This document shows, piece by piece, positions 1 through 7,700 of a DNA stretch of 51,193 bases. Source of the DNA: an uncultured Odoribacter sp. (GTDB lineage: Bacteria > Bacteroidota > Bacteroidia > Bacteroidales > Marinifilaceae); assembly GCA_944321145.1 (NCBI GenBank), contig CALUKF010000016.1:1-51193 (forward strand), read 5' to 3'. Both the position numbers and the translations under genes were made by a program. Numbering within the stretch: position 1 is the first letter of the stretch; each line of letters starts with the position of its first letter. Below the pieces are notes generated by a model. That model was not told where the DNA came from. It saw nothing but the letters and a program-made list of their open reading frames with translations, and did not search any database.

Positions 1-41
1 CATGCAGAATACAGGAGTCAGATATTTCATTGCCTTTCAGT

Positions 42-302
42 TTATTCTGCAACAGCTTCCACTGAAACGAACGATTTGTTGTCCTTTCTTTTGCGGAAAA
101 CAACCGTACCGTCCACCAATGCGAAGAGGGTGTGGTCTCTACCCATGCCCACATTTTCGCCCGGATTGTGCACGGTGCCTCTTTGGCGAACGATAATGTT
201 GCCAGCTTTGGCGAATTGACCTCCCCAAACTTTGATACCTAAGCGTTTGCTTTCTGATTCGCGGCCGTTCTTAGAACTACCAACACCTTTCTTATGTGCC
301 AT
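42..302 (-). CDS. rpmA: 50S ribosomal protein L27
   Basis: Component of the large ribosomal subunit near the peptidyl-transferase centre. The 86-residue product begins [16 protein letters not shown] and contains the L27 signature GxxxVRQRGT (here [13 protein letters not shown]), followed by the conserved [14 protein letters not shown] segment; length is normal for the family. It starts directly with AHKKG, so no cleavable N-terminal extension of the Firmicutes type is present. It lies 31 bases downstream of rplU on the same strand, the standard L21-L27 operon, and would be transcribed from the promoter at 725-755. The stop is at 42-44 and nothing further is visible in the 41 bases to the window edge. 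Identification is secure. Confidence 0.98.
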   Translation of the reverse strand: MAHKKGVGSSKNGRESESKRLGIKVWGGQFAKAGNIIVRQRGTVHNPGENVGMGRDHTLFALVDGTVVFRKRKDNKSFVSVEAVAE

Positions 303-333
303 ATTGTTTGAATTTTAGAAGTTACGAAATAAA

Positions 334-645
334 TTAAGCGTTAATGGATTCAATTTGAATCTGCGTCAGATATTGACGGTGTCCTCTCTTTCTTTCGAAA
401 GTTTTTCTTCTCTTCTTTTTGAAGATGATTACTTTGTCGCCTTTCAGGTGGCTTAATACCTTGGCGGTCACTTTTGCGCCTTCCACTTTCGGGGTGCCGA
501 TTTTCACATCGCCTTCGTTGTCAATCAACAATACATTGTCCAATTCGATTTGCGAGCCTTCCTCGGCAGCGAGCCGGTGTACATATACTTTCCGGTCTTT
601 TTCAACTTTAAATTGCTGTCCTGCAATTTCTACAATAGCGTACAT
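334..645 (-). CDS. rplU: 50S ribosomal protein L21
   Basis: Large-subunit ribosomal protein that binds 23S rRNA. The 103-residue product starts MYAIVEIAGQQFKVEKD, the characteristic L21 N-terminus, and ends with the basic KKKRRKTFERKRGHRQ segment and the ITQIQ-type tail (LTQIQIESI) typical of L21. Length matches the family. First gene of the rplU-rpmA operon; the start is about 80 bases downstream of a good Bacteroides-type promoter on the minus strand (725-755). Nothing unusual is seen. Confidence 0.98.
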   Translation of the reverse strand: MYAIVEIAGQQFKVEKDRKVYVHRLAAEEGSQIELDNVLLIDNEGDVKIGTPKVEGAKVTAKVLSHLKGDKVIIFKKKRRKTFERKRGHRQYLTQIQIESINA

Positions 646-724
646 TTTATTCTCTATTTTAATGTTAATACCAGGAGGCGAGCCGTCAGACTGCTTATTG
701 TGCCTCTAAGGAAAATTCGTGGTG

Positions 725-755
725 CAAAAGTAGTATATATTTTGGAAGATACAAA
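725..755 (-). promoter_or_regulatory. Bacteroides-type promoter for rplU-rpmA
   Basis: Read on the minus strand, TTTG (755-752) is followed after 19 bases by TACTTTTG (732-725). This fits the Bacteroidetes primary-sigma consensus TTTG-N19-21-TAnnTTTG. It lies about 80 bases upstream of the rplU start. Confidence 0.75.
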
Positions 756-776
756 GAGTGAATAAGAAAAAAATCG

Positions 777-784
777 TATTTTTG
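777..784 (+). promoter_or_regulatory. Putative -7 element for the acyltransferase-manC transcript
   Basis: TATTTTTG matches the Bacteroidetes -7 consensus TAnnTTTG and ends 31 bases before the acyltransferase start. No convincing TTTG -33 box sits at the expected spacing, so the call rests on the -7 box and its position. It is divergent from the rplU promoter. Confidence 0.5.
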
Positions 785-815
785 TTGCACTTTTAATATG
801 AAAAAATAGCATGCG

Positions 816-1367
816 ATGATGAAATACTTTGCACGGTTTCTGATGAGGCTCGGCGGTTGGAAATATGTCGGGCATTTGCCGGAGGTGAAAAAAGCTGTGA
901 TTATCTCTGTACCACACACTTCCAATTGGGATTTTGTGTGGGGTGAACTGGCTTTCTTGAGCCAGGGCATACCTGCTTATATTTTGATGAAAAAGGAATT
1001 TTTCTTTTTTCCCTTGGGAGCCATTTTGCGGGCGTTGCGGGTGATTCCCGTTGACCGGGGCAATAAAGAGAACCATTTGGCAGAGCAATTGGTGCGGGAA
1101 TTTAAGCAGCGGGACACGATGTATCTCTGCATTACGCCTGAGGGCAGCCGCAGCCGCAGGAAAAAGTGGAAAAAGGGTTTTTTGGTGATAGCCAAAGCCG
1201 CCGGCGTCCCTGTCTATTTAGGACGAATCGATTATCAGACGAAGACTTGCCAAATCGGTCCTCTTTTTCATCCGACGGATGACATGGAGGCGGATATGGC
1301 TTATATTATGAGTACTTACCATGGGGTACATGCCAAGCATCCGGAGCGGTTTTCGTGTGGGGAGTGA
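816..1367 (+). CDS. PlsC-family 1-acyl-glycerol-3-phosphate-type acyltransferase
   Basis: Predicted membrane-associated acyltransferase that moves an acyl chain to a lysophospholipid-like acceptor. The 183-residue sequence carries the catalytic HxxxxD motif as HTSNWD (about residues 34-39), a central VIPVDRG block and the acceptor-binding PEGSRS motif, in the PlsC/LPLAT order. The protein is short and lacks an obvious N-terminal transmembrane anchor, like the small Bacteroidetes homologues often annotated as 1-acyl-sn-glycerol-3-phosphate acyltransferase. Two ATG codons occur in tandem at 816 and 819. manC follows 38 bases downstream and may be co-transcribed. The family is clear; the exact acceptor cannot be read from sequence. 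Confidence 0.85.
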   Translation: MMKYFARFLMRLGGWKYVGHLPEVKKAVIISVPHTSNWDFVWGELAFLSQGIPAYILMKKEFFFFPLGAILRALRVIPVDRGNKENHLAEQLVREFKQRDTMYLCITPEGSRSRRKKWKKGFLVIAKAAGVPVYLGRIDYQTKTCQIGPLFHPTDDMEADMAYIMSTYHGVHAKHPERFSCGE

Positions 1368-1380
1368 TTTTGTAATAAAC

Positions 1381-1405
1381 GATTAATGATTAATGAGTTA
1401 ATGAT
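1381..1405 (+). repeat. Short tandem ATTAATG-like repeats before manC
   Basis: The gap in front of manC holds three overlapping copies of a 7-8 base unit (GATTAATG, GATTAATG, GAGTTAATG). It supplies several in-frame or near-frame stops and an A/T-rich leader. No function is evident. Confidence 0.5.
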
Positions 1406-2446
1406 ATGGAACATTTGGTGATTATGGCAGGAGGCATCGGCAGCCGTTTTTGGCCGATGAGCACACCGGAGCGTCCTAAGCAATTTATAGATGTGTTGGG
1501 AACGGGAAAGACCTTATTGCAGATGACTGTAGAGCGTTTTGAAGGGATTTTCCCTCCGGAACGTATTTGGGTGGTGACTTCTCAACATTACCGTTCCTTG
1601 GTGCGGGAGCAGTTGCCTTTGATACCCGATGACCATATTTTGTTGGAGCCTTGCCGGCGGAATACGGCGCCTTGCATTGCATACGCCGTTTGGAAAATCA
1701 AGCGGCGCGACCCGGATGCGCGTATGGTGATTTCGCCGGCAGACCATGTTGTGGCGGATGTGGAGACATTCCGGCGAGTGATTCGTGAAGGTTTGGCGTT
1801 TGTATCGCCGCAGGGCGGTTTGCTGACCTTGGGCATGGAGCCTTCGCGCCCGGAAACGGGTTATGGTTATATCCAAGTGAAGCAAGGAAGCAATGGTACA
1901 AGCATCTGCGAGGTGGAGGCATTTAAGGAGAAACCGGATTATATGACGGCGCAGGCTTATCTGAATGCAGGGGGATATTATTGGAATGCGGGCATTTTTT
2001 TGTGGCATGTGGCTGCTATTGAGCGTGCTTTTCGGGAAAATCTGCCTGAAGTGGCAACCCTTTTCGACTCCTTGAATGAAATCTATTACACTTCCGGTGA
2101 ACAGGCAGCAATAGACCGTCTTTTTCCGGAGTGCCCGAATATTTCTGTAGATTATGCCATTATGGAGCATGCTTCCGGCATTTATGTCTATCCTGCTTCT
2201 TTCGGTTGGTCGGATTTGGGAACTTGGGGGGCTTTGTATGAGCAGGTAGGGAAAGACGCTGCGCATAATGCAGTTGTCCGGGGCGATGCCAAAATGATAG
2301 AAAGCAGCGGCTGCATTGTGCATCTTCCCGAAGGCAAACGGATTGTGGTGCAGGGATTGCAGGATTGCATCATTGCGGAGGAAAACGGTGTTCTTCTTAT
2401 TTGTCGCAAAAGCGATGAACAGCGCATTAAAGATTTTGCGGGATAA
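1406..2446 (+). CDS. manC: Mannose-1-phosphate guanylyltransferase
   Basis: Makes GDP-mannose from mannose-1-phosphate and GTP, feeding GDP-mannose and GDP-fucose into surface glycans. The N-terminus MEHLVIMAGGIGSRFWPMS contains the nucleotidyltransferase signature GGxGSRxWPxS, followed by PKQF. Further family features are EPCRRNTAPCIAYA, the sugar-binding FKEKP, and GYYWNAGIFLW. The 346-residue length corresponds to the single-domain form without the C-terminal cupin isomerase of bifunctional ManC/AlgA enzymes. It precedes the ECF sigma gene by only 15 bases, so readthrough into uptake locus 1 is possible, but its role is housekeeping. Confidence 0.93.
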   Translation: MEHLVIMAGGIGSRFWPMSTPERPKQFIDVLGTGKTLLQMTVERFEGIFPPERIWVVTSQHYRSLVREQLPLIPDDHILLEPCRRNTAPCIAYAVWKIKRRDPDARMVISPADHVVADVETFRRVIREGLAFVSPQGGLLTLGMEPSRPETGYGYIQVKQGSNGTSICEVEAFKEKPDYMTAQAYLNAGGYYWNAGIFLWHVAAIERAFRENLPEVATLFDSLNEIYYTSGEQAAIDRLFPECPNISVDYAIMEHASGIYVYPASFGWSDLGTWGALYEQVGKDAAHNAVVRGDAKMIESSGCIVHLPEGKRIVVQGLQDCIIAEENGVLLICRKSDEQRIKDFAG

Positions 2447-2461
2447 TTTAATCGCAGGGGT

Positions 2462-3034
2462 ATGAATCAGCTGTCGAAAGCCATATTGAAATTGATGGAG
2501 AAAGACGAGAAGGAAGCCTTCCGTTTGCTGTTTGAGCATTATTACGACAGTTTGCTGTTGTATAGCCTCCACGTCTTGAACGATTTGGCAGCGGCAGAGG
2601 ATGTGGTGCAGGATTGTTTTGCCATTTTGTGGACAAACAAGCGTTTGAAAAATTTCGAGGGCGATTTAGACCATTTTTTATTTGGAATGGTGAAAAAACG
2701 GTCTTGCCTGTATTTGCAAGAACATCAGCGCGAATGCCCCGTACCGGAAAATTTGGAAAGAGAAATGCCCGTTGAGGACTGCCAGCCTTCCGAAACTGAG
2801 CAGGATGAAATAGATTTGTTGTATAGGACGATAGACAAGTTGCCGGAAAAATGCAAGCGGGTTTTTCTCATGGCTTCGTTACACGACAAGACTTATCAGG
2901 AGATTGCCGATGAGTTGGATGTGAGCGTGAATACCGTTAAGACACAAATGAAATATGCCCTTAAATTCTTGCGGGACAATTTGAAAAAAGACGACTTCCA
3001 GTCCATTTTGCTATTATTAACAAAAAAAGTTTGA
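2462..3034 (+). CDS. ECF RNA polymerase sigma factor, locus 1
   Basis: Alternative sigma factor that would direct RNA polymerase to the promoter of the downstream susCD genes. The 190 residues show region 2 (LFEHYYDSLLLYSLHVLNDLAAAEDVVQDCFAILW split over residues 20-55) and region 4 with the helix-turn-helix YQEIADELDVSVNTVKTQM near residues 143-162. It matches the Bacteroidetes group usually annotated as RNA polymerase sigma-70 factor, Bacteroides expansion family. The fecR anti-sigma gene follows 55 bases downstream on the same strand, the standard pairing. Activity is probably held off by FecR until SusC senses its ligand. Confidence 0.93.
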   Translation: MNQLSKAILKLMEKDEKEAFRLLFEHYYDSLLLYSLHVLNDLAAAEDVVQDCFAILWTNKRLKNFEGDLDHFLFGMVKKRSCLYLQEHQRECPVPENLEREMPVEDCQPSETEQDEIDLLYRTIDKLPEKCKRVFLMASLHDKTYQEIADELDVSVNTVKTQMKYALKFLRDNLKKDDFQSILLLLTKKV

Positions 3035-3089
3035 TTTCCAATCACCCTTTTTCTTTGTTTTCCGAATATATAGGAAAACACCAGAAAAG

Positions 3090-4247
3090 ATGAAAGAAGA
3101 CATTGACAAACTTTGGGCGGATTATTTGAACCGCGAGCCCCTGACCGAAAGGGAATTGCAGATTTTGGAAGAGTGGATGCAAGCCTCTCCCACGAATCGC
3201 ATTTTCGGGGAATTTGTCCGTGAATTGGAAAGCCGGAAAACCCTTTTGAAAGGGCGCACTTCTCCCGATGAAATTTGGGCGGCGTTGGCGAAACGGATGT
3301 CCCTGCGGAAAAAACAGAGGCGGTTGCGTGTGATTCTCGCTTCCTGTGCAGCGGTGATGGCGTTGGCGGTAGGCATGTTCTTTTTGTGGATGCCACGGGA
3401 AACTCCGGAAGTGCGGGTTGTTCAGGATTTGTCTTCTTTGTTGGTGCAACCTCAACACCAGGAGGTGGAATTGGTGCTGTCCAGCGGGGAAAAATATAGG
3501 TTGGGAGAGAAGGATACCACTTTGACCATGGCAGACGGCAAAGGCAGTTTGCAGACCAAGGACAGGACGTTGATTATGCAGGCAAGACCGGATGCCGAAG
3601 CGAGCCTTTATTATACGTTGAATGTGCCCTACGGAGCGGAATACGATTTGGTGTTGCCGGACGGGACAAAGATATACTTGAATGCCGGTACGACTTTGCG
3701 TTATCCGGAACGTTTTCGGGAAGGAAGCCGGGAAATCTATTTGATTGGCGAAGCCTATTTAGAAGTGGCGCACGATGCGGAAAATCCTTTTGTAGTAAAA
3801 ACCAATGATATGGATATTTGTGTCTTGGGTACGACTTTCAATGTCAATGCCTATCCGGAAGGGAAATGGGTGCGGACAACCTTGGTAGAGGGCAAAGTGG
3901 AAGCCCGTTGTGGCGACCGCCACATCACCATGCATCCGGGCACTCAGGTGGCTTATGACAAAAGCACCCGTGAGACAGGCTATTTCCCGGTGGATACGCG
4001 ATTATACACTTCCTGGAAAGACGGATACTATGATTTTGAGGACATGGAATTGGAGGAATTGGCGCAAATCTTTACCCGTTGGTATAATGTGCAAATCGAC
4101 TTTGCGGAACCGGAGTTGAAAAACTTGCGTTTCAGCGGGCGGTTAAAACGCTACGACTCGGCGGAAGAATTGTTTGAAATGTTGGATTACGTGCATCGCG
4201 TGACCTTTAGCATAGAAAACGGACGGATTGTGATCCGACGAAAATAA
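3090..4247 (+). CDS. FecR-family anti-sigma factor, locus 1
   Basis: Inner-membrane anti-sigma factor linking the SusC N-terminal signalling domain to the ECF sigma factor. The 385-residue protein has a cytoplasmic N-terminal part (LWADYLNREPLTERELQIL region), one transmembrane helix at about residues 81-100, then a periplasmic FecR domain (VPYGAEYDLVLPDGTKIYLN to FVVKTNDMDICVLGTTFNVNAY) and a C-terminal DUF4974-like STN-binding part (YYDFEDMELEELAQIFTRWYNVQIDF). Length is normal. It lies between the sigma gene and susC and is followed immediately by a perfect hairpin at 4250-4280. Confidence 0.93.
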   Translation: MKEDIDKLWADYLNREPLTERELQILEEWMQASPTNRIFGEFVRELESRKTLLKGRTSPDEIWAALAKRMSLRKKQRRLRVILASCAAVMALAVGMFFLWMPRETPEVRVVQDLSSLLVQPQHQEVELVLSSGEKYRLGEKDTTLTMADGKGSLQTKDRTLIMQARPDAEASLYYTLNVPYGAEYDLVLPDGTKIYLNAGTTLRYPERFREGSREIYLIGEAYLEVAHDAENPFVVKTNDMDICVLGTTFNVNAYPEGKWVRTTLVEGKVEARCGDRHITMHPGTQVAYDKSTRETGYFPVDTRLYTSWKDGYYDFEDMELEELAQIFTRWYNVQIDFAEPELKNLRFSGRLKRYDSAEELFEMLDYVHRVTFSIENGRIVIRRK

Positions 4248-4249
4248 AA

Positions 4250-4280
4250 CAGGTTAAAGATTTGAGCTCACTTTAACCTG
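4250..4280 (+). promoter_or_regulatory. Perfect 10-bp hairpin between fecR and susC, locus 1
   Basis: CAGGTTAAAG (4250-4259) and CTTTAACCTG (4271-4280) are exact inverted repeats around an 11-base loop that itself contains the palindrome TGAGCTCA. The hairpin begins 3 bases after the fecR stop. No T-run follows, so it is not a textbook intrinsic terminator. It could partly separate the sigma/fecR unit from the highly expressed susC unit, act as an RNA processing or stability element, or be a DNA-binding site. Confidence 0.6.
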
Positions 4281-4355
4281 CCGTAGTTCACGATGCCTCC
4301 GCGAAATGCGCAAACAGCGGTTGCATCTATGTTAAATCAATTAATTCACAAATGT

Positions 4356-7300
4356 ATGAAAAAAAAGCGAGACAATGAAAAGTTTTTCTTAGCCGTTTTG
4401 CTTTGCGGATTGTTTTTCATGCCTTTAGGGCTATTCGCACAAGAGAAAACGACAGTGACCATCAGCAAAAAGGGTGTCACACTGAAAGAAGTGATTGCTG
4501 ACCTGAAAGAGCAGACGACTTATGATTTCTTCTACGACAGCGGTTTGTCGGCGTTGAATGAGACCTTCGACATTGACGTGAAGGACAAAGAAGTGCAGGC
4601 GGTGTTGGATGAAATCCTTCCTCCCTTGGGGTTGGAGTACGCCGTGCAGCGCAATCTGATTATCATTCGCGAAAAGTTGACGCAATCGGTTGATGAACCG
4701 ATGACCATCAAAGGGAAGGTGTCGGATGTCCGTGGCTCCACCATGCCGGGCGTGACAGTTTTGGTTAAAGGGACTACCATCGGCACAAGCACAAATGTAG
4801 ACGGGCGATTTGAATTGAGCCTGCCACGGCAAGACAAGGTGGACTTGGTCTTTTCCTTTATCGGCATGGAGAGCCAGGAATTGGCTTACACCGGTCAGGA
4901 AGAGTTGGAAGTGGTGATGAGGGAAGATTTGGTAGAGATGGATGAGGTGGTGGTGACGGGTATGTTCGACCGTCGGGCAGAGAGTTTCACTGGTTCGGCA
5001 GTAACTGTAACCCAAGAGCAATTGCGTGCTGTGGGCAATACGAATGTTATCCAGAGTTTGAGAAATTTAGATCCTTCTTTCCGGATTGCTGAGAATTTGG
5101 AAATTGGTTCTAATCCGAATGCCATGCCGGAAATCCAATTGCGTGGACAATCTGGCTTTCCTGACTTGCGTGGGGAGTATGCCACCAATCCTAACCAGCC
5201 ACTTTTTATTGTAGATGGGTTTGAAGCTGACCTGACTAAAGTCATAGACATGGATATGAACCGCATTGCCAGCGTGACTTTGTTAAAGGACGCAGCAGCG
5301 AAAGCTATTTATGGTTCTAAGGCTGCTAACGGCGTGGTAGTCATTGAAACTAAACGTCCTGAGCCTGGAGAATTGCGGGTGACTTATACCGGGACAGTTA
5401 GTGTGAATCTGCCGGATATGAGTAGTTATGAACTTTGTAATTCAGCTGAAAAATTGCAAGTAGAGCTGAATGCCGGATTGTATGATTATATAGGATATAA
5501 TGGTGTGGTTTATTGGGAAAATGCGACTCAACAATATGTTTATTCAGAACGTTATAATGATTTGTTGAAAGAAACTTTGCGAGGGGTGGATACAGATTGG
5601 AAAGCACAGCCGCTTCGGAATGCAGTGGGGCATAAGCATGTGGTTTATCTTGAAGGAGGAGATGAGGCATTTCAATACGGAATCGATTTTTCTTTCAATG
5701 ATGTTGCCGGTGTGATGAAAGGTTCTGACCGGAAAACCTTTTCAGGAGGCTTGACTTTCAGTTATCGTTACAAAAATCTCTTGTTGCGGGATAATTTAGA
5801 GGTTGTTTATAATCGGGGTGATAATTCCCCATGGGGTGATTTCAGTGAATATACTTCAATGAACCCTTATTTCCGTCCATACGATGAAAATGGAAATTTG
5901 ATAAAGACCTATACGCTTTATGAGGGTTCCACCGAAACCAATCCCATGTGGAATGCGATGATAAAAACCAAAGACATGTCGGAGTACAGCCAATTTACTA
6001 ATAACTTTTATGCAGAATGGCGTGCCTTTGACGGCTTCAAAGCCTCGGCACGCATTGGCTTGACCCGTACCGATGATGGAGCGGAAGTCTTCCTTCCGGC
6101 AACTCATACGGATTTTGCGACTTACACAACAGATGAATTGCTTGACCGTCGGGGTTCTTATACTTATACCGATGGGTATAGTTTCCAACTATCGGCAGAC
6201 ATAAATGCCAGTTATTCCAAGTATTTTGGAAACCATTTGTTGATGGCAAATGCCGGATGGACATTAAATGATGAGACTACTAAATCCATGACTATGATAG
6301 CAGAAGGCTTTCCTAATGACCGCTTGGATGATATTGGTTATGCCCGTTCTTATGCCGAAGACAGTGCTCCGACAAGTACGGAAAGCACGGTGCGGGATAT
6401 TGGTGTAGTTGCTGCAGTCAATTACTCTTATGCTGACCGTTATTTGTTTGATGGTTCTATCCGTTTCAGTGGTTCTTCCCAGTTTGGCAGTGAAAACCGT
6501 TGGGGTAAATTTTGGTCATTAGGCTTGGGTTGGAATTTGCACCATGAAAAGTTTATGGCATCTGCAGAGTGGTTAGACCAATTGAAAATCCGTGGTTCTA
6601 TCGGTTTCACAGGGTCTCAGAACTTTAATTCTTATCAAAGCCAAGACACGTGGACTTATTATAAAGATAATTTTTACGACGGGAATGTCGGTGCTTACTT
6701 GATGGGCATGTCGAATGACCGCTTGAAATGGCAACGTAAAAAGGATACGGATGTTGGGTTGGAATTTACCGCTTTTGATAGCCGTTTAAATATTCGTTTG
6801 GATTATTATAATTCCATTACTGATGATTTGCTGACTGACGTGACTATTCCTTCTTCCACTGGTTTTACCTCTTACAAAGAGAATTTGGGTAAAGTTCAGA
6901 ACCAAGGTTTTGAATTTTATGTAAATGCCAGGGTTTGGGAAAATCGGGAGAAAAATGGTTATGTGAATATCTATGTCAATGGAACGCACAATACGAATAA
7001 AATCAAGGAAATCTCTAATTTTTTTTTTTTTTTTTATGAAGAACAATCTGAAACGGTAACCAATAAACCGATTACCCGTTATGAGGAGGGACAGTCTATG
7101 AGTGCCATCTGGGCAGTGCCTTCACGAGGCATTGACCCGGCAACGGGAAAAGATGTGTTTGTTAAGAAAAATGGGAGGACGACTTTTGAATGGAATTCTG
7201 ATGATTTGGCAGTATGTGGTGACACGGAAGCCAAATTGTATGGGAACTTCGGTTTTAATTTCAGCTATTGGGGCTTTATCGTGAATGTTGGTATGATGTA

Positions 7301-7682
7301 TGAATTAGGCGGTCAGATTTACAACCAGACTTTGGTAGATAAGGTGGAGAATGCCGATTTGACTATGAACGTAGACCGTCGGATATTTTCAGACCGTTGG
7401 ACAAAGCCGGGCGACATTAGCCGTTTTAAGGATATTGCTGATAACACGACAACGCAGGCAACAGAACGTTTTGTAGAGGATAATGACATTTGGACACTCT
7501 CTACGGTAAACGTCTCCTACGATTTTGACCGTTTTGCCTTGATTAAGAAAGCCGGTTTTGACCGTTTGCGTTTGTCTTTCGACATGGCAGACGTGGCACG
7601 GGCATCTTCTGTGACCATTGAGCGGGGTACTTCTTATCCTTTCGCCCGTAGTTTTTCTTTCTCGTTGCAAGCCATGTTTTAA
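4356..7682 (+). CDS. SusC/RagA-family TonB-dependent outer-membrane receptor with STN domain, locus 1
   Basis: Outer-membrane TonB-dependent channel that imports the locus 1 ligand together with SusD. Starting at 4356 gives 1108 residues with a signal peptide (MKKKRDNEKFFLAVLL, cleavage near LFAQ); an in-frame ATG at 4293 would precede it with 21 residues that do not fit a signal peptide. Domains in order are an STN signalling domain (TVTISKKGVTLKEVIADLKE onward), a carboxypeptidase-D regulatory-like domain (TIKGKVSDVRG to DGRFELSLP), a plug (VVVTGMFDRRAESFTGSA; PLFIVDGFE) and a 22-strand-type barrel ending in the aromatic FSLQAMF. STN is expected for a receptor that talks to FecR. A 17-T tract at 7019-7035 encodes Phe889-Phe893 and makes the gene prone to frameshift. 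Confidence 0.95.
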   Translation: MKKKRDNEKFFLAVLLCGLFFMPLGLFAQEKTTVTISKKGVTLKEVIADLKEQTTYDFFYDSGLSALNETFDIDVKDKEVQAVLDEILPPLGLEYAVQRNLIIIREKLTQSVDEPMTIKGKVSDVRGSTMPGVTVLVKGTTIGTSTNVDGRFELSLPRQDKVDLVFSFIGMESQELAYTGQEELEVVMREDLVEMDEVVVTGMFDRRAESFTGSAVTVTQEQLRAVGNTNVIQSLRNLDPSFRIAENLEIGSNPNAMPEIQLRGQSGFPDLRGEYATNPNQPLFIVDGFEADLTKVIDMDMNRIASVTLLKDAAAKAIYGSKAANGVVVIETKRPEPGELRVTYTGTVSVNLPDMSSYELCNSAEKLQVELNAGLYDYIGYNGVVYWENATQQYVYSERYNDLLKETLRGVDTDWKAQPLRNAVGHKHVVYLEGGDEAFQYGIDFSFNDVAGVMKGSDRKTFSGGLTFSYRYKNLLLRDNLEVVYNRGDNSPWGDFSEYTSMNPYFRPYDENGNLIKTYTLYEGSTETNPMWNAMIKTKDMSEYSQFTNNFYAEWRAFDGFKASARIGLTRTDDGAEVFLPATHTDFATYTTDELLDRRGSYTYTDGYSFQLSADINASYSKYFGNHLLMANAGWTLNDETTKSMTMIAEGFPNDRLDDIGYARSYAEDSAPTSTESTVRDIGVVAAVNYSYADRYLFDGSIRFSGSSQFGSENRWGKFWSLGLGWNLHHEKFMASAEWLDQLKIRGSIGFTGSQNFNSYQSQDTWTYYKDNFYDGNVGAYLMGMSNDRLKWQRKKDTDVGLEFTAFDSRLNIRLDYYNSITDDLLTDVTIPSSTGFTSYKENLGKVQNQGFEFYVNARVWENREKNGYVNIYVNGTHNTNKIKEISNFFFFFYEEQSETVTNKPITRYEEGQSMSAIWAVPSRGIDPATGKDVFVKKNGRTTFEWNSDDLAVCGDTEAKLYGNFGFNFSYWGFIVNVGMMYELGGQIYNQTLVDKVENADLTMNVDRRIFSDRWTKPGDISRFKDIADNTTTQATERFVEDNDIWTLSTVNVSYDFDRFALIKKAGFDRLRLSFDMADVARASSVTIERGTSYPFARSFSFSLQAMF
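7019..7035 (+). repeat. Homopolymer of 17 T inside susC, possible phase-variation tract
   Basis: Seventeen consecutive T bases lie within the barrel-coding part of susC and are read as Asn-Phe5-Tyr. At this length the frame is open. Loss of one T gives a stop eight codons after the tract, and gain of one T gives TTA TGA, an immediate stop. Either change would remove about 215 C-terminal residues of the barrel. It is by far the longest mononucleotide run noticed in the window. Confidence 0.9.
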
Positions 7683-7700
7683 ACCAAAAAATGAATGGAT

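Noticed and set aside
4293-4355. Upstream extension of the locus 1 susC from ATG 4293
   Set aside because: The extra 21 residues would sit before a standard signal peptide and include no family feature. ATG 4356 gives a correct export signal.
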